From positions 3,423,411-3,487,410 of the forward strand of contig NC_006370.1 of the NCBI RefSeq assembly GCF_000196255.1: 64,000 nt of DNA, read 5' to 3'. Each line of letters opens with the position of its first letter. Within the stretch, counting starts at the first letter, position 1. The notes beneath the pieces were generated by a model, which worked only from the letters and a program-made list of their open reading frames with translations, ran no database searches and was not told the origin of the DNA. Below, in pieces: positions 8,547 to 19,796 of the stretch. The DNA is from Photobacterium profundum SS9. GTDB taxonomy: Bacteria; Pseudomonadota; Gammaproteobacteria; Enterobacterales; Vibrionaceae. The position numbers were made by a program, and so were the translations under genes.

Positions 8547-9872
8547 TTGAAACTTCGTAGTACTGCCCTCGTAAAAGGCTTTAGGCAATCAGCCCCCTAC
8601 GTGAATGCACACTCAGGTAAAACGGTTGTCATTATGTTAGGCGGCGAAGCCATTGCTGATCCTAACTTTGCAAATATTGTTAACGATATCGCGCTGTTAA
8701 ACAGCCTTGGGTTACAGATTGTTGTGGTATATGGCGCTCGCCCGCAAATATCACACTTATTAACCTCACAGGGCTACACAACGCCTTACCATAAAGGCAT
8801 TCGGGTTACCGACGCACGCGCGCTAGAGTTAGTAAAACAAGCGGCGGGGCAATTACAGCTCGATATTACGGCACGATTTTCGATGGGGCTCAACAACACA
8901 CCAATGGCAGGGGCGCAGATAAATGTCATCAGTGGCAATTTCATTATCGCCCAGCCACTTGGTATCGATGACGGTATCGATTATTACCATACTGGCCGTA
9001 TTCGCCGTATTGATATCGATGGTATTCAGCGTCAACTTAATCAACATTCAATTGTATTGCTCGGCCCAGTGGCCAGCTCAGTCACCGGCGAATGCTTTAA
9101 CCTTACCTCAGAAGAAGTCGCAACTCAGCTAGCCATAAGATTAAAGGCCGATAAGTTAATTGGTTTTTGCTCGGAACAAGGGGTTATTGACCTTGATGGT
9201 GAAGTGGCATCAGAGATGCTGCCCAACGAAGCAGAAACGGCTCTACAGCGTTTAATCGAAGCACAAGAAGATGATTGTGGTACCGCTCGTTTCTTACGAG
9301 GGGCCGTTAGTGCATGTCGTGCTGGCGTACCACGAAGCCATCTGATTAGCTATAAAGAAGACGGGGCTTTAATCCAAGAGCTCTTCTCGCTTGATGGTAT
9401 TGGTACCCAAATCGTGATGGCAAGTGCTGAAAAAGTGCGTGGTGCAGGCATTGATGACATTGGTGGTATTCTCGACCTTATCTACCCTCTCGAACAAGAA
9501 GGCATTTTAGTACGTCGCTCTCGTGAACAACTCGAACAAGAAATCGAACAGTTCACCATTATTGAACGCGATGGGCTCATTATTGCTTGCGCTGCACTGT
9601 ATCCATTTCCTGATGAAAAAATTGCCGAGATGGCATGTGTTGCTGTTCACCCTGATTTTAGAGACGGGGATCGTGGTGTCATACTGCTTAATCGCCTTCG
9701 TCAGCAAGCCAAAGAACAGCGCTTAAAACACGTTTTTGTCTTAACCACTCGCAGCGTACATTGGTTCCTAGAGCAAGGTTTTATCGAGTCCGATGTAGAA
9801 CAATTACCGATGGCTAAAAAAGCGTTATATAACTTCCAACGTCGATCCAAGATTTTAGTATTGGCTGTTTAG
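8547..9872 (+). CDS. argA: N-acetylglutamate synthase ArgA
   Basis: First enzyme of arginine biosynthesis: acetyl-CoA plus glutamate gives N-acetylglutamate. 441 aa. The N-terminal amino-acid-kinase domain ([24 protein letters not shown]) acts as the arginine sensor; the GNAT acetyltransferase domain begins near residue 295 ([20 protein letters not shown]) and contains the acetyl-CoA region [16 protein letters not shown]. The start is TTG at 8547, chosen because the protein then aligns with the E. coli N-terminus; no ATG fits. Half-site resemblances to ARG boxes exist upstream (near 8454 and 8508), but they are too weak to call. Confidence 0.95.
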   Translation: MKLRSTALVKGFRQSAPYVNAHSGKTVVIMLGGEAIADPNFANIVNDIALLNSLGLQIVVVYGARPQISHLLTSQGYTTPYHKGIRVTDARALELVKQAAGQLQLDITARFSMGLNNTPMAGAQINVISGNFIIAQPLGIDDGIDYYHTGRIRRIDIDGIQRQLNQHSIVLLGPVASSVTGECFNLTSEEVATQLAIRLKADKLIGFCSEQGVIDLDGEVASEMLPNEAETALQRLIEAQEDDCGTARFLRGAVSACRAGVPRSHLISYKEDGALIQELFSLDGIGTQIVMASAEKVRGAGIDDIGGILDLIYPLEQEGILVRRSREQLEQEIEQFTIIERDGLIIACAALYPFPDEKIAEMACVAVHPDFRDGDRGVILLNRLRQQAKEQRLKHVFVLTTRSVHWFLEQGFIESDVEQLPMAKKALYNFQRRSKILVLAV

Positions 9873-9932
9873 CCTATAAAAGACAAACGCCTGAAATAGC
9901 AGGCATTTATTGTCATTTACACTCCTAAAAGC

Positions 9933-12038
9933 CTATCCTAATAAACGGGCTAATCCACTTGCTCTTTCCGTTCGCAATCTTACAGCCCGAGCTATCACAT
10001 CTGGTTGGGCAAACAAATACAGGCGGCTTTTCGCTCGTGTAACGCCAGTATAAATCAGCTCTCGCGTTAAAATGGGCGTAAAGTCTGCAGGCAATACCAT
10101 CAAGGTGTCAGCAAATTCAGACCCTTGCGATTTATGGATTGTCATCGCATACACGGTTTCATGTTCAGGTAATCGACTTGGCAATACGCTGCGAATAGAC
10201 CCATCAGGCATTTCAAAAAATACACGCAGATGCGGTTTATTGGAGTCGACTTTTTCATCAATCATGGCGATGCCAATATCACCATTATAGAGCCCTAAAC
10301 TATGATCATTTCGGGTGATCATGACAGGTCGACCTTCATACCAAGTATCATCGGTTTGGCTTATTTTTCCAATTCGTACCAGTTCACGTTCTATACGCTG
10401 ATTCAAACCAACCACACCAAAATCACCTTCCCGTAATGCACATAATAACCGTACGCTAGAAAAGGCTTTTAATACCACTTCCGGCTCTTGTTTATGTTCA
10501 ATGGCATCTAAATAATCACGGTAAAAGGTCACCGTTAGATTAATCATCTTCTGGTAGTTTTCAGCACTCAATGGGTAATGATTAATGTCTTTGAAATCGT
10601 GTTGGCAGATTCTATCAACATCATACGGTTTTCCATCATTGATCGCTTTCGCCAATTTACCGATACCCGACTCGGCATGAAAACGGTAACTTTTTTGCAG
10701 CATGCATAAGCTGTCTGCAATAGGGCTAACACTATTATCATCATGCGTACCAAGACGAATACCAGAGACATTAAACCCTGTTAATTGGCTCAGTATTTGA
10801 TCTTGCTGTGGGCTGTATCCCTGACGGGCAAAAGCACAAATATCACCCAGCACAGCGCCTGCTTCAACAGATGCCAGCTGATCACGGTCACCTAATAGAA
10901 TCAATTTAGCATGGGGCGGTAATGCATCAAGCAAACGTGCCATCATTGGTAAATCAACCATCGATGCTTCATCAACCACCAGCACGTCAAGGTGTAATGG
11001 GTTATCTCGATGATGACGAAAATCAACTTGATTAGGAACTGAACCTAATAAGCGGTGAATGGTACTTGATTGCGTTGGGATACGCAGACGCACATCAGGG
11101 TCAACAGGTAGCGACTGTACCGCTAAACCGATCGACTCTGTCAAACGGGCAGCAGCTTTCCCTGTCGGCGCTACTAGCTTAATGTTCGGTGTAATGACGT
11201 TTTCACCGCTATTAGCATCATCGGCTTGCATCACTAACGCAGCAAGTAACTTGGCGACAGTGGTTGTTTTACCGGTACCCGGCCCACCTGATATAACCGA
11301 AAATTGACGCGTAATCGCCATCGCAGCAGCCACTTTCTGCCAGTTAAGGCACACAGACTGTGGCACCAAATCATCCAATACAGATAACTCTTCCGCTTTA
11401 TTGGCCGAAGTTAATGCCACATCAATCGCTTGCCAATCCAACTCATTAGCTTGAACCACATCTAACTTATCACACACTTCTTTCTGGCGACGTTCAACAC
11501 TGTCACCAGCATCAGATGTTGATGACGGCCCTTTTTTTAACTGCTGTAAGGCTTGATACAAATAGGTATAAGTACGAGGAAACAGCGTATTCAGTACCGA
11601 TGGCATAACAGCGGCAGGCGCTACCGATTGTGCGGCATGCAACAATTTATTCGCCACCAGCTGCTCAAAATGCCAGTAACGGTGTAAATATAAACGACCG
11701 TCTTGCAGTACTAACGGTGTGGCATGCTGTTCACCTTGCGTCATGTTTGAAATAACCGATAAACCACTTAGCTCAGCTTCCCAATGTTTAGGCTCTGGTA
11801 AACCATCGAGTAAGGTAACTGACACATGGCTAGATAAGCCAAATAATGATTGAGTATTCAGATCATTGAGCATTAAACAGACGTGCCCTTTACCTAATTC
11901 ATGACTGACAAGAGCGGTAATCAAAGCCACTAATGAGGAATGCGATTCAGGACTACGCAACGCAACGAATTTAGCAAACTGATAATCAAGCTGACGCAAT
12001 GCACCTTGCTTTGTGAGTTCTTGCAAACGCTTAAGCAT
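9933..12038 (-). CDS. recD: Exodeoxyribonuclease V alpha chain RecD
   Basis: RecD is the fast 5'-3' helicase of RecBCD, which resects double-strand breaks and processes ends to Chi sites. The protein has the Walker A motif SGGPGTGKTTT, the DEAD-like VLVVDEASMVDLPMM, and late SF1 motifs (MTIHKSQGSEF, YTGVTRAKS). The start chosen is ATG at 12038 (701 aa), not the in-frame ATG 18 bp upstream: GGAGAG lies 8 nt before it and the ATG overlaps the recB stop by 8 nt, so translation is coupled. It is the last gene of the recC-recB-recD group. Confidence 0.94.
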   Translation of the reverse strand: MLKRLQELTKQGALRQLDYQFAKFVALRSPESHSSLVALITALVSHELGKGHVCLMLNDLNTQSLFGLSSHVSVTLLDGLPEPKHWEAELSGLSVISNMTQGEQHATPLVLQDGRLYLHRYWHFEQLVANKLLHAAQSVAPAAVMPSVLNTLFPRTYTYLYQALQQLKKGPSSTSDAGDSVERRQKEVCDKLDVVQANELDWQAIDVALTSANKAEELSVLDDLVPQSVCLNWQKVAAAMAITRQFSVISGGPGTGKTTTVAKLLAALVMQADDANSGENVITPNIKLVAPTGKAAARLTESIGLAVQSLPVDPDVRLRIPTQSSTIHRLLGSVPNQVDFRHHRDNPLHLDVLVVDEASMVDLPMMARLLDALPPHAKLILLGDRDQLASVEAGAVLGDICAFARQGYSPQQDQILSQLTGFNVSGIRLGTHDDNSVSPIADSLCMLQKSYRFHAESGIGKLAKAINDGKPYDVDRICQHDFKDINHYPLSAENYQKMINLTVTFYRDYLDAIEHKQEPEVVLKAFSSVRLLCALREGDFGVVGLNQRIERELVRIGKISQTDDTWYEGRPVMITRNDHSLGLYNGDIGIAMIDEKVDSNKPHLRVFFEMPDGSIRSVLPSRLPEHETVYAMTIHKSQGSEFADTLMVLPADFTPILTRELIYTGVTRAKSRLYLFAQPDVIARAVRLRTERASGLARLLG

Positions 12039-15000
12039 CGATCTGCTCTCCATCAATTAATTGTTCTAGTTCCAGCAGTAAGGCTTCACTTGGCCGCGCA
12101 TGGAAAATGCCACTGTCACTGCCTGCTTCCATGCCACGTAAAAACAAGTAAAACACACCACCAAAGTGGGTTTCGTAATCATAATTCGGCATGCGGCTGC
12201 GCAGAAAGCGCTGTAATGCAAGGGCATAGATTTGGTATTGCAAATCATAACGGTGATCACGCATGGCTTCGACCAGCTGTGCGCCACGATACACACTAGG
12301 GTCATCCCCTAAATGGTTCGATTTCCAATCGAGTACATAGTATTTGCCATCATGCTCAAACACTAAATCGATAAAGCCTTTCAGCATGCCACTGACCGTC
12401 GCAAAGCCCAGTTCACCCGCCTTGGCTGATACCGTGTCATGCTTTGCTATTACCTTATTCAACATTCTCGATGACAATAAGGTGATTGGCAGTAGAAACT
12501 CCATTTCCGTTAGTCGTTGTGACGGGTTCTTATCGACCAATTTCATGCCCTGCCCGTCTAGTGAACAGTTCAGTACATCTTTAATCAATTGTTGTAATAC
12601 TGGTAACCACACCAGATCATAATTTTCTTTTTGCAACAAATCGGTCAAGGTTGCCACGGTTTCAGGGCTATCGACGGGCGCTGTAAATTCAATCTCTTCA
12701 AAAACGGTATGCAAAAATGTACCGGGGCGCGCACCTCGCGGAAAAGTATAAATTGAATATTCAGGCTCAAGTTCAACCAGATTACCGTCATGATCAACGC
12801 TGGCTTCGCCATCAATCGCCGTTTCAGCTGCTGATTCAATATCAAATCCTGGCAGATCTAAGCTGCTGTCATGGTAGGCTTGGTGTCCTTGTTTCACTAG
12901 GCTGGAATAACTGGTCATCCACCAATTACGCTCAAGCGACATCGTAAACTGATTAGGCGATAGCTCTGCATCTTCTTGATCTAGCGGCTGCCACTTTTCT
13001 TCAGGTAAAACAGGTGGCTCGACAATAGTAATCGCCGGTTGGCTTTCTGCTAATTTCGCTAAGGCTAATTCCAAATCGGCAATGGTGCCTTCTTTGCCAT
13101 TTTGAATTAAATGCCCCATTGCTGAGTGATGTAATCCGGTCGGTTCTTTGGTACTCCGACCATTACGAATCGGAGCCATACCGATATAACAACCATACAC
13201 GGCACGCGTTAGGGCAACGTAAATAAGACGAAGATCTTCTGCTAGGCGCTCTTTATCGGCTTTTTCAATCGAATCCGCTTGCTTGGCTATATCTAATACT
13301 GTGATGTTTTCTGCTTCATCGTGGTATTTCACTTCACCTTTACTATCAACCTCACGATAACTACACACAAACGGCATAAAGACGAGGTCATACTCTAGCC
13401 CCTTCGATTTGTGAATCGTGACAATTTGCACCAAGTTACGTTCTGATTCCAAGCGTAAAACCTGATCTTCAGCATTACCGTTTGGCTCTGCTACATGCTC
13501 GGCTAACCAACGTAATAAACCGTAATCACTGTCTAAGGTTTGACTCGCTTCTTGCAGTAACTCAGCAATATGCAGTAAATCGGTTAAACGGCGCTCGCCG
13601 CCTTCTTCTGCTAATAAGTTTTCAGCCATTTTTTCTTTTGCCATCACGCTACGTATCATTGCCATTACGCCACGTGTTAACCATTGTTTTCGGTACTCTT
13701 TGAAGTTATTAATTGCCGCTTCCCATGCATTCTCACTGTTGTTGAGTTGATCAAGTTCAACGGCTGTTAATGCAAATAAGCTAGAGGCCAATGCAGCACG
13801 TAATGCACGATCATCTTCAGGGGTGAGCACTGCTTGTAATAAACGTTGAATATCCGCCGCTTCAGCGGTTGAAAACACGCTATCACGGTTTGATAGATAC
13901 ACACTGGCAATACCTTGTTCTGACAATGCTTTTCGTACTAATTTACCTTCATTACCAGTACGTACTAGCACCGCAACATCACTGGCTTGAATTGCTTTTT
14001 TACTGTCTTTGTCTAGGAAAAAAGCACTGCCTTGCTCTGCTTGAGTCAGCACATTCTGAATTTGTGCCGCGGTCGCATTCGCCATCGCTTCTTGATAACT
14101 GCCTTTCGTGACAGGCTTACCATCAGGGCTGTCTTGATGCCAGAACGTCAAGGCATGTTGAGCTTGGTTATCTAACCACCAGCTACGGTCAGGGGCTTTA
14201 GAGCTATGGTTAACCGATAAGAATTGAATATCTTGATCGTAAATAAACGGGCTCTCGGGTCGAGCGAAAACACTGTTTACCGACGCAATCATATCTGCTG
14301 TTGAACGCCAGTTAGTATCGAGCGTGTAATGATCGTGTACCTGACGACGAGCTTGGATGTACGTGAAAATATCTGCGCCTCGGAAGGCATAAATCGCCTG
14401 CTTAGGATCGCCGATCATAAACAAACCGCATTCCGGTTGATCACGATAAATATTACTGAAAATACTGTATTGCTGTGGATCGGTATCTTGGAATTCATCA
14501 ATCATTGCGACCGGATACTGACTACGTATACGCCCAGCCAGCAGATCATCTTGATCGTTATCGATCGCAGCAGATAATTGGGTTAACAAGTCATCAAACG
14601 ATAACCACCCTTTACGCTCTTTTGCTTGCACCAACAACACACGACATTGTTCGATGGCATGCGCCATTAAAGGATCATGCAAGTTAGCCGGATTATCGAG
14701 CAACTCACCAATGGCAACAAATACCGCATGCTTAGGCGCTTCACCCTTCGCGGTTTTGTCGATTAATGTGTGCTGATGAAAGCGATCCAATTTATCGGGC
14801 AGTTCATAACTATCGGTGGGTTGTGCTGCCCACTGACTCACCTGTGCCAGCCAAGTCGGTAAGCTTTTTTTGGTATAACTGCGCTTATTAACCCCTGAAT
14901 TGGCGATCAGAGGTTCAAGGTCTGCTTCATGATCACGCCATAGTGCTTTAATCGCATCGAGACGCTGCATGTTTTGCTGATGCAAATCAGCCAACGAATC

Positions 15001-15651
15001 GCTCATTGCCGCAACTGACAACTTCACAGGCGCACCGGTTAAGCTGCCCCCGATGTCTTTTAACAATGCCGCCGGAGATGACCAAATATTGCGGACTTCA
15101 TTGGCTAACGCATGAGGTAGGTGGTAAAAATTTCGACGCCAATAATCGGCAGCTACCAAGCTTTTCAACTGGCTTTCATCGGTAACAAATTCATTATTAA
15201 AGCGACTGCCCGATTCAAACGCATTTTGGGTCAACATCCGCTGGCAGAAACCGTGAATGGTATAAATGGCCGCTTCATCCATTTGGCGTTCTGCATTCAA
15301 CAGAATTTGTGCCGCCGCTTTATGATCGCGAATGGCGGTTAATAGCGGTGCAATAACCGGATCGTTACTAAAGCCACGACGAAATGCGATTTGAGCATCA
15401 TGAATTCGCGCACGAATACGATCTCTTAACTCGGCAGTTGCCGCTTCAGTAAACGTCACCACCAGAATTTGATCAACAGTCAGCTCTGATGCATGGCGCG
15501 TTTCAGCGTTACCATGCCCCAGCAGTAAACGTAAATATAAACTCGCAATGGTAAACGTCTTTCCTGTGCCAGCAGAGGCTTCAATTAAACGTGCACCATG
15601 CAGTGGGAAAGTCATCGGCTGCAATGTAGTGGGTGTATTCGCACTGTCCAT
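12031..15651 (-). CDS. recB: Exodeoxyribonuclease V beta chain RecB
   Basis: RecB is the 3'-5' helicase and the only nuclease of RecBCD; it also loads RecA after Chi. Walker A (LIEASAGTGKTFTIASLYL), the UvrD motif DEFQDTDP, QIVTIHKSKGLEYDLVF, and the C-terminal nuclease motif VLDWKSNHLG with catalytic Asp and Lys are all present. The ORF is open back to a TTG at 15780. The ATG at 15651 is preferred because it places the P-loop at the same distance from the N-terminus as in E. coli; no clear ribosome site supports any of the candidate starts. About 1206 aa. Confidence 0.93.
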   Translation of the reverse strand: MDSANTPTTLQPMTFPLHGARLIEASAGTGKTFTIASLYLRLLLGHGNAETRHASELTVDQILVVTFTEAATAELRDRIRARIHDAQIAFRRGFSNDPVIAPLLTAIRDHKAAAQILLNAERQMDEAAIYTIHGFCQRMLTQNAFESGSRFNNEFVTDESQLKSLVAADYWRRNFYHLPHALANEVRNIWSSPAALLKDIGGSLTGAPVKLSVAAMSDSLADLHQQNMQRLDAIKALWRDHEADLEPLIANSGVNKRSYTKKSLPTWLAQVSQWAAQPTDSYELPDKLDRFHQHTLIDKTAKGEAPKHAVFVAIGELLDNPANLHDPLMAHAIEQCRVLLVQAKERKGWLSFDDLLTQLSAAIDNDQDDLLAGRIRSQYPVAMIDEFQDTDPQQYSIFSNIYRDQPECGLFMIGDPKQAIYAFRGADIFTYIQARRQVHDHYTLDTNWRSTADMIASVNSVFARPESPFIYDQDIQFLSVNHSSKAPDRSWWLDNQAQHALTFWHQDSPDGKPVTKGSYQEAMANATAAQIQNVLTQAEQGSAFFLDKDSKKAIQASDVAVLVRTGNEGKLVRKALSEQGIASVYLSNRDSVFSTAEAADIQRLLQAVLTPEDDRALRAALASSLFALTAVELDQLNNSENAWEAAINNFKEYRKQWLTRGVMAMIRSVMAKEKMAENLLAEEGGERRLTDLLHIAELLQEASQTLDSDYGLLRWLAEHVAEPNGNAEDQVLRLESERNLVQIVTIHKSKGLEYDLVFMPFVCSYREVDSKGEVKYHDEAENITVLDIAKQADSIEKADKERLAEDLRLIYVALTRAVYGCYIGMAPIRNGRSTKEPTGLHHSAMGHLIQNGKEGTIADLELALAKLAESQPAITIVEPPVLPEEKWQPLDQEDAELSPNQFTMSLERNWWMTSYSSLVKQGHQAYHDSSLDLPGFDIESAAETAIDGEASVDHDGNLVELEPEYSIYTFPRGARPGTFLHTVFEEIEFTAPVDSPETVATLTDLLQKENYDLVWLPVLQQLIKDVLNCSLDGQGMKLVDKNPSQRLTEMEFLLPITLLSSRMLNKVIAKHDTVSAKAGELGFATVSGMLKGFIDLVFEHDGKYYVLDWKSNHLGDDPSVYRGAQLVEAMRDHRYDLQYQIYALALQRFLRSRMPNYDYETHFGGVFYLFLRGMEAGSDSGIFHARPSEALLLELEQLIDGEQIDA

Positions 15652-16120
15652 TGGTTGATGATTCAAGTCTGACGGGTTATCCAAGCCTGATTGCACATTC
15701 AAATCTGGTTGCATGATATTGCCAAAGCCTTTTGTTGTTGGCGTATCAGATATGCCGTTATTGAGACATTCACCATCCAATACCCATGATATAAATACGT
15801 GTTTTACAAACCATTTCTAAATGAAGTGAGAGCCGAATAACGCCCCTGTCGTTCACTTCAGTGATAGTGATCACATTTACATTGTGATCAATCACTTATA
15901 AACACTTTTTGATTTGTAAAATACCATTATGCTTTAATGATGTGAGAGCTTACTCACGGTTTAGCGTCAGAGGTTTAGCTAGTATCGCCCGCAAGAAACG
16001 TGGTCTACCTCTGGACCTGTGGTCGTACAGCGAACACCCTACAAATAAAAAATGATTTGCTGGCGACCACGCTACACCCCTTCACTCCACACTTTTTACT
16101 TCATAGCTAGCCACTTACTC
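15652..16120. other. recC-recB intergenic region, no gene seen
   Basis: E. coli carries ptrA between recC and recB; here there is no coding sequence. The space holds a large inverted repeat (15860-15896) and two shorter imperfect ones further right. No clear promoter or terminator was found. Confidence 0.6.
15860..15896. repeat. Inverted repeat upstream of recB
   Basis: AGTGATAGTGATCACA (15860-15875) can pair with TGTGATCAATCACT (15883-15896) around the 7-nt loop TTTACAT, with a 2-nt bulge. It could be an operator or an mRNA stem-loop in the recB leader. The TGTGA/TCAC spacing does not fit a CRP site. Confidence 0.6.
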
Positions 16121-19100
16121 TCACTCATCTTCGACAACTTCACTGTTTAAAATCGCAGCCTGTAAAACACGACTCGCTAATTGTGAGGCTTCAGCAGCAA
16201 GCTCATCATTCCATTGTGGCCATACTCGTGCGATGTAGCTATCTGCACCTTCACCAGGAAATAAGTACCCATCATTAAAGCAATCAGCCATTTTTTTCAG
16301 TGACTTATCAATGGTGCCTTCATCATCTTTCCAGCTACCATCACGGCCGATACATGCCTGAATACCCGCTTGCGCTGTTTTAGGAAAATAAGGCAAAGGT
16401 TGATTCAAGCCGTGGTAATACAGCGCCATCACATCTTGCAGGTAAGCCTTGGCTTGATCCGGTTCGATAATAAATAACACAAGGTGTTTATCGGTACCGA
16501 TTAGGTGAGTCTGTTGACCACAGTGGCTTGCTGCTAAACATAAATGATCAAACCAAGCCGTTAGATGATCTTGCGCGCGAACTTTGCCGCTACGGTAACG
16601 CACCAAACCGGATTGATAACGCTGTTTTAGCCACCCTTGCAGGTTCACATCATGACCATCAACGTGGAAAATAAGATCAACTTCATGATCATCCAGTGGG
16701 CGATTAACGAGTGGGACAATTTTGTCAGCTAATGACACAACTTCAGTACGTGTCATGGCTAAATCTAGCTCACCAAATGCCGCGACAGGTAACCCACCAG
16801 CCGCTTTTTGTTCCGCTGAAAATGCAGCAAAGACGGCATCCTCATTCTTATTGCTCACCTTTGCATCAAGCAGCAATGCCAATAGTTCATCACGTAGTAA
16901 GTAACTTTCTAAGCCATTCAATATGAACGGCTCATCATCTTCCATCACCCCCATAGGTGGTTCAAAGAAAACTTTTAAACGACGATTAAAGAAGTAACGT
17001 ACTGGTAAACGCCAGAATCGCTGCAATTCAGCCAATTCTAAGACTAACCCCTGATCACTAACCATGGGCTCGGCATCTAATGCAGTAAGCTGAAATGCTT
17101 TGTTTGCCTCACCGTGTCGCGCCGCGGCTGGTAACCATTCAGCAGCAAAACTGGGGTTATCACCAGAAAAGGCCGTCGGACTAAAAGGCACTAGAGGATG
17201 GTGATGAACTAACAGTTCTTCTTTCAATCGTTTGGCAGATTGATCTACGGGTAAGGCTTCATCGCCTTCTAGGCAATAACCTTGCTGACAGTATTCAATC
17301 AGCTCACTGACTAATACTGATGGCACTTTTTCAGCGTTATCTTGAATCGAACGACCCACATAGCTGATGTACAAGCTTTCTTGTGCCGATTGAATGGCTT
17401 CAAGAAACAGATAGCGGTCGTCATCACGGCGTGAACGGTCACCAGCTTTGGTGCGACCATTCATTAAATCAAAACCTTCTGGCGCGATATTTCGCGGATA
17501 AGCCCCATCGTTCATCCCCAGCAAACATACTACTTTGAAGGGAATTGAACGCATTGGCATCAAGGTACAGAAATTGACCTGACCCGCTAAGAAGCGTTGA
17601 CTTACTCGTTCACCAGACAGCTTATCTTGCAGGTACTGCGTCAATACAGCAGGTGAGATCAATGACTGATAACCCGCATCTGCAAGCTGTTCATGCAAGC
17701 GATGTAGGTTATCGCGAATCGACTTCAGCACCAGCTCACCGTCTAATTCAACGGCTAAGAAATCATCTAGTAATTGATTGAGCAGATCGGTCCAAGACGA
17801 TACGCATTGAGGCTGTGCCAACTGCTCACGATAAGAGATCAAGCTATCAATAAACCCTGCAAGTTGCCCTGCTAGCTCCGCATCTAAACCTTGAATCTGC
17901 TCATAGGCTGAGATGCCATCAAATAAGCCCGCATCATGAGGCATGGCATAGCCCAGCAACATTCGCTGAATACCAAATAGCCACGTATTTTGATTTTGTT
18001 CTGGCAGCTCAAATTGGCAAGCGGTTTTCTCATCCAGCCCCCACCGAACACCCGCTTCTTCTATCCAACGTTTAATTTTTTCGAAGCTATTACTATCAAA
18101 GCCAAACTTGTTCATAACAGCCGGAACTTCTAACAGCTCCAGTAACTCAGAAGCATTACAACGGCTTTCAGGCAAAGTCAGTAAACGCATGAATGCTAGC
18201 AAGATAGGGTTTTCTTGCTCGGCAGTTCGATCTGAAATCGAGAATGGAATATAACGATTACCCGGCGCATTACCGAAAACGGATTGAATAGCCGCGCTAT
18301 ACGCATTGATGTCGGCCACCATCACAATCACATCACGTGGTTTTAGCCCTTTGGCTGTTTCGGTTTCAAACATAGCGAGTAAATTATCATGCAATACTTC
18401 CACTTCACGCATCGGGCTGTGGCAAGCATGGATCGATAATGACATATCGCCATCGCTGATCGGAAACTTGTGGTCGCTGGAATCCAGAATCTGATCGTTC
18501 TGACGATCTTCTAGATTTAAAATATCGGCCTGAATCGCGTGCAGTAACGAGTCAGGTTCAATATCAACAAAACCCGCATCCACTTCGTTGACCTGCATCT
18601 CTGACAATAAATACATATTGTCGCGCCCCAACTTACCCATAGAGGCCAGTAAGCTATTACCCACAACATCATTATGCATCTCATCATCATAATGATTTTC
18701 ATCGGTATCTTTCAGCACAGCGACATTTTCATCGCTGACGTTTTCATCACCATGTAGGATGCCATCACTTGAAACATTCAGTTGCTTGATAGTCACTCGT
18801 TGATTGGCAGCCAATCGAGCCAAATGCTTACGATCGCGAATATCACCCCAGTAATAACGACAAGGGTTAGTAAACATCAGATGTACATCAATGTGCTCAC
18901 CCAATGCCGCTAATGCGTCAAGATAACGAGGCGGTAATGATGAAATACCAAACACAAATAATCGTTTCGGTAAATTAGCAGGCAGTGTTCCGCTACTGGC
19001 ATAATTATCTAACGTATCAATGAAATGTTCATACAGATTGGCGCGATGATAAGGCGACTGCCCCAATGCCAATGTTTGATCGTACAACGCTTGCCATAAA

Positions 19101-19600
19101 ATAGGCTGCCAAGGGTGTTCATCTCCTAACTCAGCAACAATTTCACCCGCTTCCCATTGTTGAATCCACTCTGGGCGATACACTAAATATTGGTCGAAGA
19201 TATCTGCAATTTTCTCAGCCAATTGATAAATTTTAAGGCTTTCGGGATCATTCTCTAAATAGCGTTTTAATGGCTCAAATTCAGGCAAACCCAACTGCTT
19301 TGGTAGCACTTCCATCAACTTCCATGTCATCGCCTCTTTATTGAACGCACTGCGTTCGGGCACATCTGCTAATACTTGAGTAAACATTTTCCAGATATAG
19401 GTCGCTGGCAGTGGAAACTCAAGATTTGCCGCTATCCCAAATGATGTCGCCAATTCCATTTTTAACCACTGCGACATTCCCGGGCTTTGCACCAAAATTT
19501 GCTCTGGTTCAAAAGGATTATCTAGAGGGTTAAGGCGGATCAATTCGACTAGCAGTGACTTCAACAAATCCAGTTGATTGGAGTGATAAACAGTAAACAC
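16121..19600 (-). CDS. recC: Exodeoxyribonuclease V gamma chain RecC
   Basis: RecC holds the RecBCD complex together, splits the incoming duplex and recognises Chi. 1159 aa. It has the conserved N-terminus VYHSNQLDLLKSLL, ILVQSPGMSQWLKMELA, and the dead-helicase motif segments such as VVCLLGMNDGAYPRN. Translation starts at GTG (19598-19600), which matches the E. coli N-terminus. The gene precedes recB on the same strand with a gap of about 470 bp, so recB may also have its own promoter. Confidence 0.94.
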   Translation of the reverse strand: MFTVYHSNQLDLLKSLLVELIRLNPLDNPFEPEQILVQSPGMSQWLKMELATSFGIAANLEFPLPATYIWKMFTQVLADVPERSAFNKEAMTWKLMEVLPKQLGLPEFEPLKRYLENDPESLKIYQLAEKIADIFDQYLVYRPEWIQQWEAGEIVAELGDEHPWQPILWQALYDQTLALGQSPYHRANLYEHFIDTLDNYASSGTLPANLPKRLFVFGISSLPPRYLDALAALGEHIDVHLMFTNPCRYYWGDIRDRKHLARLAANQRVTIKQLNVSSDGILHGDENVSDENVAVLKDTDENHYDDEMHNDVVGNSLLASMGKLGRDNMYLLSEMQVNEVDAGFVDIEPDSLLHAIQADILNLEDRQNDQILDSSDHKFPISDGDMSLSIHACHSPMREVEVLHDNLLAMFETETAKGLKPRDVIVMVADINAYSAAIQSVFGNAPGNRYIPFSISDRTAEQENPILLAFMRLLTLPESRCNASELLELLEVPAVMNKFGFDSNSFEKIKRWIEEAGVRWGLDEKTACQFELPEQNQNTWLFGIQRMLLGYAMPHDAGLFDGISAYEQIQGLDAELAGQLAGFIDSLISYREQLAQPQCVSSWTDLLNQLLDDFLAVELDGELVLKSIRDNLHRLHEQLADAGYQSLISPAVLTQYLQDKLSGERVSQRFLAGQVNFCTLMPMRSIPFKVVCLLGMNDGAYPRNIAPEGFDLMNGRTKAGDRSRRDDDRYLFLEAIQSAQESLYISYVGRSIQDNAEKVPSVLVSELIEYCQQGYCLEGDEALPVDQSAKRLKEELLVHHHPLVPFSPTAFSGDNPSFAAEWLPAAARHGEANKAFQLTALDAEPMVSDQGLVLELAELQRFWRLPVRYFFNRRLKVFFEPPMGVMEDDEPFILNGLESYLLRDELLALLLDAKVSNKNEDAVFAAFSAEQKAAGGLPVAAFGELDLAMTRTEVVSLADKIVPLVNRPLDDHEVDLIFHVDGHDVNLQGWLKQRYQSGLVRYRSGKVRAQDHLTAWFDHLCLAASHCGQQTHLIGTDKHLVLFIIEPDQAKAYLQDVMALYYHGLNQPLPYFPKTAQAGIQACIGRDGSWKDDEGTIDKSLKKMADCFNDGYLFPGEGADSYIARVWPQWNDELAAEASQLASRVLQAAILNSEVVEDE

Positions 19601-19679
19601 GCAGATATCTCACAAAAAGAGAAAGTTGCATTGATTGTCTACCATCAACTTGCTGGCTGCAAACCTAAATTACAAATAC

Positions 19680-19702
19680 AAAAAAGCCCGGTATCACCGG
19701 GC
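19680..19702 (-). terminator. Terminator of the TDT transporter gene
   Basis: GCCCGGT (19686-19692) and ACCGGGC (19696-19702) form a hairpin with an ATC loop, followed on the minus strand by six T residues (19680-19685). Confidence 0.85.
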
Positions 19703-19796
19703 AAAACACATAACATCAGAATATAACGCTTACAAAAAGCACACTCAAAACAATACGGTACACATGAGATTATACTGAGTAACGCCTAGCGTGATA

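Noticed and set aside
15860..15896. CRP site upstream of recB
   Set aside because: The TGTGA and TCAC parts are 4 bp apart, not 6, so the palindrome does not fit CRP.
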